A DNA stretch of 64,000 bases from Phycisphaerales bacterium UBA3190. GTDB taxonomy: Bacteria; Planctomycetota; Phycisphaerae; Phycisphaerales; UBA1924. The notes beneath the pieces were generated by a model, which saw only the letters and a list, made by a program, of their open reading frames with translations, did not search any database and was not told the DNA's origin. The DNA lies in NCBI GenBank assembly GCA_002364005.1, contig DEXG01000039.1:61563-125562 (forward strand), given 5' to 3'. The first letter of the stretch is position 1. Every line of letters starts with the position of its first letter. Below, one piece after another: positions 42,983 to 51,097 of the stretch. Position numbers and translations under genes: made by a program.

Positions 42983-43624
42983 ATGATTCGTCAACGCTGG
43001 GTGCTTCTCTCGGTTACGGCATGGGCGGTTGCGTGCGTGTCGGTCTTTGTGCTGTTGTGGTCGTATGCCAATGTTCCGGGCGCACAGGGGATGCTGCCTG
43101 TGGGGTGGACGGCGGCGACTGAGCTTGAGCGTCCGGATGACCGGGCCATGCTGCTTGTCTTTGCGCATCCAAAGTGCCCTTGCACGCGGGCGACGATGAC
43201 CGCGATTGAGCGGCTGCAGCGTGAGGTTCCCAGTTCCTTTGCGACGCGGGTGGTGTTCTATGAGCCGGCGGATGCGGATGCGTCCTGGCGGCAGACGGAT
43301 TTGTGGGCCAGAGCGAACAAGCTGGTTGATGCCAAGGCCATTGCTGACCCTGGTGGGACGATGACGCTCGACGCGGGGGCCGTGGTCTCCGGGTGTGTGG
43401 CCTTGTTTGACCGTGATGGGCAGCTGCGTTTCTGGGGTGGGATCACCCCTTCGCGCGGGCATGAGGGTGAGAGCGTAGGGCTGGGTGCGATCCGCTCGGT
43501 TCTGCGTGGGCAGGGGGCGGAGATGACAAGTGCGCCGGTGTATGGGTGTGAGATTGCAGGGGCGTGCGTGCTCTCGATGGAAGTGTGTGGTGAAAGGGAC
43601 GGCGATGCAAGCATTGACGAGTAA
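42983..43624 (+). CDS. RedB-like membrane-anchored thioredoxin-fold protein
   Basis: 213 residues from ATG 42983 (an upstream start at 42941 adds 14 residues without support). One N-terminal transmembrane helix (about 7-30, VLLSVTAWAVACVSVFVLLW), then an extracytoplasmic thioredoxin-like domain with HPKCPCTRATM, where C65 and C67 form a CPC active site as in RedB-type proteins, and a later CVALFDRDGQLRFWGGITPSRGHEG strand-loop. Further cysteines occur near the C-terminus (CEIAGACVLSMEVC). Such proteins probably handle disulfides in the periplasm. It overlaps the following GGDEF/EAL gene by 20 bp. Confidence 0.75.
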   Translation: MIRQRWVLLSVTAWAVACVSVFVLLWSYANVPGAQGMLPVGWTAATELERPDDRAMLLVFAHPKCPCTRATMTAIERLQREVPSSFATRVVFYEPADADASWRQTDLWARANKLVDAKAIADPGGTMTLDAGAVVSGCVALFDRDGQLRFWGGITPSRGHEGESVGLGAIRSVLRGQGAEMTSAPVYGCEIAGACVLSMEVCGERDGDASIDE

Positions 43625-46013
43625 ACATGCCCAGGAGCTGTTCAACGAGGCGGAATCACGCGTGCATCGACGGACCGATGTGCTGTTTGGTGTTTTGTTT
43701 GTGGTGCAGTTCTTTGGGGCCGTCGTTGCGGCGTTGACGCTCACCCCGCAAACATGGGCGGGGAGCGAGAGCTCGGTGCACATCCATGTCACGGCGGGGT
43801 TGTTGCTCGGGGCGTTGCTCTGTCTGATGCCTTTGGTTTTGATTGTGTTCCGGCGTGGCGAGGCGGTGACGCGGTACACGATCGCGGTTGCCCAGATGCT
43901 GTTCTCGGCCTTGCTGATCCATCTGATGGGCGGGCGTCTTGAAACGCACTTTCATATCTTTGGGTCGCTGGCGTTCCTGGCGTTTTATCGCGACTGGCGG
44001 GTGCTGGTGCCCGCGACGGCGGTGATCGCGACCGATCACATGCTGCGTGGTTTCTTCTGGCCCGAGTCGGTGTTCGGCGTGCTGGCGGCCAGCCCGTGGC
44101 GTGCGCTTGAGCACGCCGGTTGGGTCGTGTTCGAGGATATCTTCCTTGCCGCCAGCTGTGTGCAGTCCCAGCGCGAGATGAGGGCCATCGCCGAGTCGCA
44201 GGCGCAGCTCGAGGATGCGTATCAGGAAACCGAGCGTCAGGTGCAGGAGCGGACGGCGGAACTGCGGGCGCAGGCCGAGTCGCTCTCCCAGAGTGAAGAG
44301 CGTTTCCGGATGGCGGTGCATGGTTCACAGGACGGCATCTGGGATTGGAACCTGCAGACCAACAGCGTGTACTACGCGCCGCAGTGGAAGCAGTTGGTCG
44401 GCTGTGGGGAGGACGATATCGGGACCACGCCCGATGAGTGGTTCGGTCGGATCGCGTCGGGGCACCTTGCGAAGTTCCATCAGGCCATCACCGAGCTGAG
44501 TGGGGGCGAGAAGGAGCTGTTGGATATTGAGCTGGAGATTACCCATGCCGACGGTGTTTCGCGGTGGATGCTTTGCCGCGCGACTGCCCACCAGGATGAG
44601 TCTGGGAATGTGACGAGACTGGTCGGTTCGCTGGCGGATATCTCGGATCTCAAGGCGGCGCAGGAGCGTTTGCGTGTGCTGGCGCACCATGATCGCCTGA
44701 CCGGGCTTCCCAACCGAGCGGTGTTTACCGAGCGTGTGAGCTACGCGTTGGCCTGTGCCAAGCGTGATGAGAACCGGCGCTTTGCGGTGCTCTTTGGCGA
44801 CTTCGACGGGTTTAAGAATGTGAATGATTCCCTTGGCCATGCGATTGGTGACGCGATGCTGATCCGTGCCGGGGAGCGCTTCCGGTCCATGCTGCGCGAT
44901 GTTGATACGGTTGCCCGTATGGGTGGCGACGAGTTCGCATTGATCCTGGATAATGTCCAGCGGCCTGAGGATGCGTTCGAGACTGCTGAGCGTCTGATTG
45001 ACTCTTTCCGTGAGCCCTACAACCTCAAGGGGCACGAGGTGATCTCGACCCTGAGTCTTGGTCTGGTGATGAGCGAGCCCAAGTATGAATCTGCTGAGGC
45101 CATGCTGCGCGATGCGGACGCGGCCATGTATCAGGCCAAGACCACCGGCAAGAACTGTGTGCAGATCTTTGACGAGGAGATGCACCAGGCGGCCATGCGT
45201 CGGCTCGATACTGAGCGGGAACTCCGGGCGGCGACCCACGACTTCGAGTCCATGGACAGGGAGTTCCGCCTGCAATACCAGCCCATCGTGGAGCTGAATG
45301 GCGGGCAGATCGTCGGGTTCGAGGCATTGGTGCGGTGGGATCATCCGGTCAGCGGCATGGTCCCGCCGGACCGGTTCATCCCGATCGCAGAGGATGCGGG
45401 GATGATCATCCCGCTTGGTGAGTGGGTGTTGCAACGCGCGTGCGAGCAGGCGGTCATCTGGCGTCGCAGTCTCGGTCCCTCGCGGCCGTTCAAGGTGAAT
45501 GTGAATCTCTCGCGTCGCCAGCTGATGAAGCCGGACCTGATCCCGATGCTTGAGCGGGTGATGGAGGAGACGGGTGTTCACCCGTCTGACCTGGTCCTGG
45601 AGCTGACGGAAACATCCATGATGGATGAACGAATCGACGCGGTCGAGATCATGGGCCGGATAAAGGAGCTTGGGATCGGGATGGCGATGGACGACTTCGG
45701 GACGGGGCACTCCTCGCTGAGCTGTCTCCGCCAGTTCCCGATTCAGACGCTCAAGATCGACCGGGCCTTCCTGCTGACCATCACCGAGAAGCGTGAGTTC
45801 AGCGCGGTTGTGCAGGCGATCATTACCCTTGCCTACAACCTGAACCTCAAAGTTGTGGCCGAGGGTGTGGAGGATGCCGAGCAGCTTGTGCAGCTGCAGG
45901 CGATGGAGTGCGGGTATGCCCAGGGGTACTACTTCAGCCGCCCGGTGGATGCGATCGATGCGACTCGATTGTTGGACGGTGGGTTGGAACAGGCGGGCAA
46001 GCGGGCTGCGTGA
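43605..46013 (+). CDS. membrane PAS-GGDEF-EAL protein (cyclic di-GMP)
   Basis: 802 residues from ATG 43605 with AAAGGGA at 43593-43599, starting inside the RedB-like gene. An N-terminal membrane part with about six helices (20-190), a short coiled coil, a PAS domain (about 235-365; FRMAVHGSQDGIWDWNLQ), then GGDEF (about 370-535) with intact GGDEF and an upstream RDVD matching the inhibitory I site, and EAL (about 545-795) with intact EALVRW, LELTETSMMD, DDFGTGHSSL and KIDRAFL. Both synthesis and breakdown of c-di-GMP look possible; which dominates is not evident. Coupling to the redox protein hints at redox input (inference). Confidence 0.93.
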   Translation: MQALTSKHAQELFNEAESRVHRRTDVLFGVLFVVQFFGAVVAALTLTPQTWAGSESSVHIHVTAGLLLGALLCLMPLVLIVFRRGEAVTRYTIAVAQMLFSALLIHLMGGRLETHFHIFGSLAFLAFYRDWRVLVPATAVIATDHMLRGFFWPESVFGVLAASPWRALEHAGWVVFEDIFLAASCVQSQREMRAIAESQAQLEDAYQETERQVQERTAELRAQAESLSQSEERFRMAVHGSQDGIWDWNLQTNSVYYAPQWKQLVGCGEDDIGTTPDEWFGRIASGHLAKFHQAITELSGGEKELLDIELEITHADGVSRWMLCRATAHQDESGNVTRLVGSLADISDLKAAQERLRVLAHHDRLTGLPNRAVFTERVSYALACAKRDENRRFAVLFGDFDGFKNVNDSLGHAIGDAMLIRAGERFRSMLRDVDTVARMGGDEFALILDNVQRPEDAFETAERLIDSFREPYNLKGHEVISTLSLGLVMSEPKYESAEAMLRDADAAMYQAKTTGKNCVQIFDEEMHQAAMRRLDTERELRAATHDFESMDREFRLQYQPIVELNGGQIVGFEALVRWDHPVSGMVPPDRFIPIAEDAGMIIPLGEWVLQRACEQAVIWRRSLGPSRPFKVNVNLSRRQLMKPDLIPMLERVMEETGVHPSDLVLELTETSMMDERIDAVEIMGRIKELGIGMAMDDFGTGHSSLSCLRQFPIQTLKIDRAFLLTITEKREFSAVVQAIITLAYNLNLKVVAEGVEDAEQLVQLQAMECGYAQGYYFSRPVDAIDATRLLDGGLEQAGKRAA

Positions 46014-46046
46014 GGGGGGCAGCGGCCGGCTGGTGCGCTATAGTCC

Positions 46047-46970
46047 ATGATGAGCTTAATTGTCACTGGCACGATCGGGATCGACACGGTGGAAACACCC
46101 AGTGGCGGTCGTCATGAGGAACTTCTCGGCGGCTCTGCCGTCTATTTCGCGGCCGCGGCTTCCTTCTACTGCCCCTCACGCATGGTGGCGGCGGTGGGAG
46201 ACGACTTCCCGGCCCCGTTTATGAAGACGCTTGAGTCGTTCAATGACCTTGATCTGGAGGGTTTGGAGGTTCGCAAGGGCTCCAAGACCTTCCGCTGGGG
46301 TGGCAAGTACCACGACGATATGGACCAGCGCGACACGCTGTTCACCGATCTGGGCGTGCTCGAAGAGGCCCCGCCCGTGGTGCCCGAATCGTTTAAGGAT
46401 TCGCAGGTGGTCTTCCTGGCCAACTCGCACCCGATGGTGCAGATCGGGATGCTTGAGCAGGTCAAGGAACCGGCGCTGAGCGTGGCCGACACGATGAACC
46501 TGTGGATCGATATCGCCAAGCCCGAGCTGACCCAGCTGCTGGGCATGGTCGATGGGCTGGTGCTCAACTTCGATGAGGCCGAGCAGTTTACGGGGCATCG
46601 CAACCCGGTGAGCGCGGGCAAGCACCTGCTGGAGCTTGGGCCGCGTTTCGTGGTGATCAAGAAGGGCGAGCACGGCTGCATCCTGGTGCATCGCGACGGG
46701 ATCTGCGCGTTGCCGGCCTACCCGACTGAGGATGTGGTTGACCCGACCGGTGCGGGCGACTCCTTCGCCGGCGGCCTGATGGGGCGTTTGACCGCACGCG
46801 GCGGGCACGATCTGGGGTCCTACGAATCCGTGCGTGAGGCATTGGCCCACGGCACGATCGTGGCGAGCTTCAATGTCGAATCGTTCTCCCTCGATCGCAT
46901 GCGGAGCATCACCCGCGCCGATGTGAACAAGCGTTTCGATGAGTTTGCCCAGATGGTGCGCCTGGATTAA
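46047..46970 (+). CDS. PfkB-family carbohydrate kinase
   Basis: 307 residues (double ATG at 46047 and 46050; TATAGT just upstream suggests a very short leader). A ribokinase-fold kinase: the early GGSAVYFAAAASF glycine motif, AAVGDDF, and the C-terminal signature DPTGAGDSFAGGLMGRL with D238 as catalytic base and GAGD as anion hole. The lid region has DTLFTDLGVLEE. Members phosphorylate ribose, adenosine, fructose-6-phosphate and others; this one looks closest to the adenosine/sugar kinases but substrate is uncertain. Followed by a repeat cluster at 46975. Confidence 0.88.
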   Translation: MMSLIVTGTIGIDTVETPSGGRHEELLGGSAVYFAAAASFYCPSRMVAAVGDDFPAPFMKTLESFNDLDLEGLEVRKGSKTFRWGGKYHDDMDQRDTLFTDLGVLEEAPPVVPESFKDSQVVFLANSHPMVQIGMLEQVKEPALSVADTMNLWIDIAKPELTQLLGMVDGLVLNFDEAEQFTGHRNPVSAGKHLLELGPRFVVIKKGEHGCILVHRDGICALPAYPTEDVVDPTGAGDSFAGGLMGRLTARGGHDLGSYESVREALAHGTIVASFNVESFSLDRMRSITRADVNKRFDEFAQMVRLD

Positions 46971-46974
46971 CTCG

Positions 46975-47095
46975 CCTCCCCCGCGCTTGCGGCGGAGGGG
47001 GTCTTGGGATAAACCGGAGCGTATGAACGGCGGAAAGCCCCCTCCGACCCGCCTTCTGCGGCCCACCTCCCCCGCAGGTGCGGGGGAGGATGCAG
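46975..47095. repeat. dispersed double-hairpin repeat, copies 2a and 2b
   Basis: A short direct piece (CCTCCCCCGCGCTTGCGG...GGAGGGGGTCT, 46975-47004) is followed at 47041-47095 by a longer copy in the opposite orientation: read on the minus strand it gives two hairpins and the closing CGGAGGGGGCT seen in copy 1. An open frame runs through it but is not needed by the methyltransferase. Confidence 0.65.
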
Positions 47096-47121
47096 AGGAC
47101 TCCGTCTTGCTGAGGTTCATC

Positions 47122-47802
47122 GTGAAGAAGAAACCCGATCGCTCGTACCTGCAGCCCTACGAAGACGCCACGCGTCGGGGTGGGGCGGGGTTTGAGTCGC
47201 AGCTGTGGATGAGCAAAGAGGCGCAGAGCACCCGCTTTGGGGTGTTGTGCGATCTCGGGCGATTCAGCGATCGTGTTGTTGCGGATCTTGGTTGCGGGGT
47301 TGGGGATTTTCCGGTGTACATGCAGGAACACCGGCCGGAATCGTTCCCCAAGTCCTACATCGGGATCGAGGGCGTGCACGCGATGGCCGAGCACGCGCGC
47401 GAGCGGATTGAGCTTGAGGGGATCGGTCGGACGCTGATCGAGGTGGGGGACTTCGTGGCCGACGAATCGCTGCCGGACCTGCTGGTGAACGATGCGGGTG
47501 CCGAGGTGTTCGTATTCTCCGGCTCGCTGAACACGCTGGTGCAGGATCGGGCGCAGGTGGTGCTCGCTCGCTTCTGGGATGCGCTGGCCCGATCGGGTCG
47601 GGGCACGCTGATCTTCAACTTCCTGTCCTTGCGTCATAACAAGGAACGCACCCCGGCCAACCCACCGGCGGTTCGGTTTGATCCGGTGGTGATGCTGCAA
47701 TGGGCGATCGAACGCACGCCGCTGGTTCAGCTTCGCCATGAGTACCTCGGCGGGCATGACGCAACGATCGTGATGGATGTTGCGGCGACGACCGAAGTGT
47801 AA
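47122..47802 (+). CDS. class I SAM-dependent methyltransferase
   Basis: 226 residues from GTG 47122, with GAGG at 47112-47115; the frame is open further up through the repeat, which I treat as non-coding. The SAM-binding motif I is VVADLGCGVGDFPVYM (about 49-64), followed by YIGIEGVHAMAEHAR (motif II Glu), a late EVFVFSGSLNTL and the strand GTLIFNFLSL. The N-terminal DRSYLQPYEDATRRGGAGFESQLW stretch resembles small-molecule methyltransferases of planctomycetes; target unknown. Its stop is directly adjacent to the convergent cupin stop, with no base between. Confidence 0.8.
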   Translation: MKKKPDRSYLQPYEDATRRGGAGFESQLWMSKEAQSTRFGVLCDLGRFSDRVVADLGCGVGDFPVYMQEHRPESFPKSYIGIEGVHAMAEHARERIELEGIGRTLIEVGDFVADESLPDLLVNDAGAEVFVFSGSLNTLVQDRAQVVLARFWDALARSGRGTLIFNFLSLRHNKERTPANPPAVRFDPVVMLQWAIERTPLVQLRHEYLGGHDATIVMDVAATTEV

Positions 47803-48183
47803 TCAGATCCACTGCTGATCGGTCACCGTCCGCTCGAGCATCTTCTCACCGGTGTGCTTTGTTGCCTCGGGTTCGAAGAGCATGACGCTCGTGCCCGGGT
47901 CGGCGATGGGGTTGTGTTGCAATCCCCTTGGGATGACGATGATCTCGCCGGGTTCGATGAGTTGTTCAGTGATGGTGCCCGACTCGTCCTGCATCTGCAT
48001 GCGCAGGCGGCCGGTGAGGACCAGGAAGAGTTCGTCTTCGTTGGCGTGGTCGTGCCAGGTGAGTTCGCCTTCGAGTTTGGCGAGTTTGACCTGCTGGCCG
48101 TTGAGTTGGGCGATGATGTGGGGCGTCCAGGTCTTGTCGAACTGGCTGAGCTTCTCGTCGAGGTTGATGGGTTCAATCGTCAT
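47803..48183 (-). CDS. cupin domain protein
   Basis: 126 residues. A single cupin-2 barrel: motif 1 WHDHANEDELFLVLTGRLRM supplies the metal-binding His/His/Glu set (about residues 43-49) and motif 2 PGEIIVIPRGLQHNPIA the final His. Members bind a metal and act as isomerases, dioxygenases or sugar-binding proteins. The short N-terminus IEPINLDEKLSQFDKTWTPHIIAQLN is typical of cupins found next to hydrolases. It overlaps the preceding hydrolase gene by 11 bp, so translation is coupled; last gene of the SdpR-like operon. Confidence 0.88.
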   Translation of the reverse strand: MTIEPINLDEKLSQFDKTWTPHIIAQLNGQQVKLAKLEGELTWHDHANEDELFLVLTGRLRMQMQDESGTITEQLIEPGEIIVIPRGLQHNPIADPGTSVMLFEPEATKHTGEKMLERTVTDQQWI

Positions 48184-49924
48184 GGTTTGGCTCGGATTCC
48201 TGCTGGTCGGTGCCGAAGCGGGTGTTGATCCAGTCGGCGATGAGTTGCATCGCGTGTGGGGCGAAGGTTTCTTCGATGTCGTTGTACTCGCCCAGTGCGC
48301 CGGTCTTGGCGGTCTGGAACATGTGGTTGAGGCCGGGCAGGGCCATGATGGTGGCGTCGTTGTGGTTGGTGAGCAGCTTGTGGAGCCCCGCGATGTTTTC
48401 CTCGGCGGGGACCTGCATGTCGAGCTCGCCGTTGATCGCCAAGACGGGGCAACGCACCGCGCCCATGAAGTCGGCGGGGTCGTACTTGAGAAAGTAGCGG
48501 GTCCAGGGGGTGCTGCTCTGGGCGACGGCGCTCTCGATGCGGGATTCATCGACGCCGAACTCTGCAAGCACCTCGGGGGTCATGATGGCGCGGATCCTCG
48601 CCTCGGCATCCTCGGCAGAGGTTGATGCGGCGGCCGCACGAGAGATCATCATCGAGAGCTCCACGCTCTTGGAAATCTCTTCTTCGTCCGCGCCTTGAGA
48701 TTGAGCGATAAGCCGATTCTGTGACTCGATGATCTTCAACGCGGGTGTGCCCGGGCCGGCGAGCATGACCATGAACGCGACATTCTGGTTGTCGTTGATG
48801 GCGATGGGGCCGATCAGGCCGCCCTCGCTGTGGCCGACGAAGCCGATGGCGTCGTGGTCGATCTCGGGGCGGGTGGTCAGGTAGGCGAAGGCGGCGTTGG
48901 CATCGGTAGCGAAGTCGGCGGAGGTGGCCTGGGCGTAGTCGCCGGTGGATTGGTTGATGCCACGGTCGTCGTATCGCAGGACGGCGATGCCGTGGGATGT
49001 GAGGTAGTCGCTCAGCACGAGGAAAGGCTGGTGCCCAAAGACTGTTTCGTTGCGGTCCTGCGGTCCTGAGCCGGAGATCAGGATTGCTGCGGGGAAGGGG
49101 CCGTCACCTTCGGGGATGGTGAGTGTGCCGGCGAGGGTGACGCCCTCGGCGGCGGGGTTGTTGTAGGTCACATCTTCGGACTTGTAGGGGTAGGGCTCGG
49201 TGGGGACCTGCGGGCGATTGCGCGTGGTGGCGGGTTGATCGTCTGGGTCGCGGGTCAGGGTGATGGTGGCGTCTTCACGCCCGGGGAAGGTCCAGATGCC
49301 GGTGATGGTGCCGTCGTCGTTGAATGAGCCGGTGAATGTGCCCTGCGCGGCAGGGACGGCGTACGAGACCTGGCCGTCGGTGTTGGTGAGATTGGTGACG
49401 GGGATGTTGTTGGCCATCATGTCGGGCAAATCGAGCTTGGCGTGGGTGCCTGTGTCGGTGGTCTCGATATGCAGGATGACGCGGAGATCGACGCCGTTGC
49501 GGGTGATGGTGGAACGCCATGTGCCGTCGAGTCCTTCGACGACGGGCTTGTTTGGCGGGAGCCCACGCTCGAGGGTCAGCGGGAGATTCGCGCCTTGGGA
49601 GAAGGTGCCGGACCAGTGCTGGGCTTCATCGTCCCAGTCGGCTTCGTAGGTCGCGTTGATCATCGCGATGGCCAGGTGCATGTGGTCGTCTTCGATGGTG
49701 ATCTCGGAGACCGGGATCTTCTGGCCGGGTGCCTGGTCGGGGGATTCGAGCACGGCGGAGAGGTTGCCGTCGTCATCGGTTGTGATGGTGACGATGAGCA
49801 TCAGCTTGCCGGTGGGGATGGTGAGGGCACCGTGCCAATCGTCGGCGACGGGCTCGGGCGAGTTTGCGAAGGCGGTTGAGGCGGTGATGAGCAGGCAGAA
49901 CATGATTCTGAAGATGGTCGGCAT
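48173..49924 (-). CDS. exported alpha/beta hydrolase with N-terminal beta-rich domain
   Basis: 583 residues. A signal peptide (FRIMFCLLITASTAFA) leads to two similar beta-rich segments of about 100 residues each (DWHGALTIPTGKLMLIVTI, then DGTWRSTITRNGVDLRVIL), which look like an internal duplication that may bind substrate. The alpha/beta hydrolase fold starts near 265 (TLAGTLTIPEGDGPFPAAILISGSG), with an oxyanion strand RNETVFGH, nucleophile elbow GHSEGG with Ser near 366, an Asp in AINGELDMQV and His in LPGLNHMF. Likely a secreted esterase or peptidase of unknown substrate. 30 bp after the membrane protein gene. Confidence 0.86.
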   Translation of the reverse strand: MPTIFRIMFCLLITASTAFANSPEPVADDWHGALTIPTGKLMLIVTITTDDDGNLSAVLESPDQAPGQKIPVSEITIEDDHMHLAIAMINATYEADWDDEAQHWSGTFSQGANLPLTLERGLPPNKPVVEGLDGTWRSTITRNGVDLRVILHIETTDTGTHAKLDLPDMMANNIPVTNLTNTDGQVSYAVPAAQGTFTGSFNDDGTITGIWTFPGREDATITLTRDPDDQPATTRNRPQVPTEPYPYKSEDVTYNNPAAEGVTLAGTLTIPEGDGPFPAAILISGSGPQDRNETVFGHQPFLVLSDYLTSHGIAVLRYDDRGINQSTGDYAQATSADFATDANAAFAYLTTRPEIDHDAIGFVGHSEGGLIGPIAINDNQNVAFMVMLAGPGTPALKIIESQNRLIAQSQGADEEEISKSVELSMMISRAAAASTSAEDAEARIRAIMTPEVLAEFGVDESRIESAVAQSSTPWTRYFLKYDPADFMGAVRCPVLAINGELDMQVPAEENIAGLHKLLTNHNDATIMALPGLNHMFQTAKTGALGEYNDIEETFAPHAMQLIADWINTRFGTDQQESEPNHDD

Positions 49925-49954
49925 GGCGTTGATCCCTTGTGTGCGTGTGTTGTG

Positions 49955-50572
49955 TTATACGGGATGGTCGAGGCGCTCTTTCGAGCGGGCGTTGCGGAGG
50001 GTGGCGAGGCGGGCGAGGATGATGATGGCGATGGCGGCGGGGAAGGCGAAGAGGACGGCGGTGCCGGTCTTGTCGAGATCGATGATGATCCAGATGCCCA
50101 TATAGATCAGCCCGGCCAGGACGAAGGTCCAGCCCATGAAACGCTGGAGTCTTTGGGCGCGGATGGGGTCCGCGGCGCAGCGGGTGTTGCAATCGAGGGG
50201 TGCGAGCTTTTTTGGCATGGCGTTGCCCATGACGACGAGGACGGCACCGATGATGACGCCGACGAATCGCTTGGAGAGGTCGCCTTCGATGGTCCCGGCA
50301 TCGCGCAGTGCGATGGCGATTGAAGCACCGAGGAGGATGAGTAAGGCCATGATGATCGAGCCGACGATTTCTCGTCGTGCTTTGCTGGTGGACCAGTCGC
50401 AGCCCTTTCGCTTGGCGAGCAGGCGACTACTGAGCCAGACGCCTGCGAATGCGGCCACAGTGATGAGCAGGGCCAGCGAGCGGCTGCTGTTTTCGGGCCA
50501 GAGGACAATGGCCATGGCGGCGTTGAGCAGCAGCAGGAGGGTTGCGAAGATGGATTGGGTCGTTGCGTTCAT
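49955..50572 (-). CDS. SdpI-like multi-pass membrane protein
   Basis: 205 residues with six hydrophobic helices: FATLLLLLNAAMAIVLW, SLALLITVAAFAGVWL, VGSIIMALLILLGASIAIAL, FVGVIIGAVLVVMGNAMPK, MGWTFVLAGLIYMGIWIII and TAVLFAFPAAIAIIILA. The fourth helix and loop GNAMPKKLAPLDCN...RAQRLQRFMGWTFV echo the SdpI/ DUF pattern where GN.MPK..PN..FGIRT precedes an RTNR segment. SdpI confers immunity to a killing factor in Bacillus and is controlled by SdpR, the very type of repressor encoded upstream here with a 4-bp overlap. Immunity is therefore a hypothesis only. Confidence 0.65.
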   Translation of the reverse strand: MNATTQSIFATLLLLLNAAMAIVLWPENSSRSLALLITVAAFAGVWLSSRLLAKRKGCDWSTSKARREIVGSIIMALLILLGASIAIALRDAGTIEGDLSKRFVGVIIGAVLVVMGNAMPKKLAPLDCNTRCAADPIRAQRLQRFMGWTFVLAGLIYMGIWIIIDLDKTGTAVLFAFPAAIAIIILARLATLRNARSKERLDHPV

Positions 50573-50907
50573 GACTGGTTCTCGGTGGAGGGCTCGGATT
50601 GTGGCTGTTCGTGTGTTTCGGGCGGGGTTGGCGTGTCTTTGGGTTTGACATCGAGGCCGAAGACTTGGGCGAAGCCCAGCATGGCTTCCTCGAGGACGGA
50701 CATTTTGATGTGGTAGGTGATGGTGCGTCCGGACTTGATGGGTTCGATGAGGTTGGCTTCTTTGAGGACGCTGAAGTGTGCGGACATGGTGGGCTTGGAG
50801 ACTTCGAAGTGCTCGGCGAGCTGGCCTGCGGTCATTGGGCGCTCGCGGAGGAGTTGGAGCACCTTGCGGCGGGTTGGGTCAGAGAGTGCCTTGAAAACGG
50901 AGTTCAT
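50569..50907 (-). CDS. ArsR/SdpR-family transcriptional repressor
   Basis: 112 residues from ATG 50907. A winged helix-turn-helix of the SdpR autorepressor type: VFKALSDPTRRKVLQLLRER, MTAGQLAEHFEVSKPTMSAHFSVLKEANLI and SGRTITYHIKMSVLEEAM. It lacks the metal-binding CVC of ArsR sensors, as SdpR does. In Bacillus subtilis SdpR represses its own operon until sequestered by SdpI at the membrane; the coupled downstream membrane gene makes the same scheme plausible. The last 25 residues are Pro/Glu/Thr-rich and probably disordered. Confidence 0.9.
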   Translation of the reverse strand: MNSVFKALSDPTRRKVLQLLRERPMTAGQLAEHFEVSKPTMSAHFSVLKEANLIEPIKSGRTITYHIKMSVLEEAMLGFAQVFGLDVKPKDTPTPPETHEQPQSEPSTENQS

Positions 50908-51045
50908 GTTCGATTGTTAGCCAAATATCGAAACGATTTCAAGTGGATGGCCCCATTTGCTTCGAAAATCTTGAAAGTCAGTGGTTTACGGGACGAACGG
51001 GCTCATTTTGGGGTGAGAAACGCGGCGAGTTAGATTTCTTGCATT

Positions 51046-51074
51046 GTTTCTGAAACAGGGCTTGTATCAGAAAC
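51046..51074. promoter_or_regulatory. inverted repeat in the SdpR-like divergent region
   Basis: GTTTCTGA (51046-51053) and TCAGAAAC (51067-51074) form a perfect 8-bp inverted repeat with a 13-bp spacer. On the plus strand TTGTAT (51062-51067), 16 bp, TATGCT (51084-51089) could be a promoter for the 415-aa gene, with the right arm lying in its spacer. Likely operator; which regulator binds is unknown. Confidence 0.45.
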
Positions 51075-51097
51075 AGAAATGAGTATGCTGAGGCACG

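Noticed and set aside
46939..47121. N-terminal extension of the methyltransferase through the repeat cluster
   Set aside because: The sequence is the dispersed repeat; homology-like sequence begins after the GTG at 47122.
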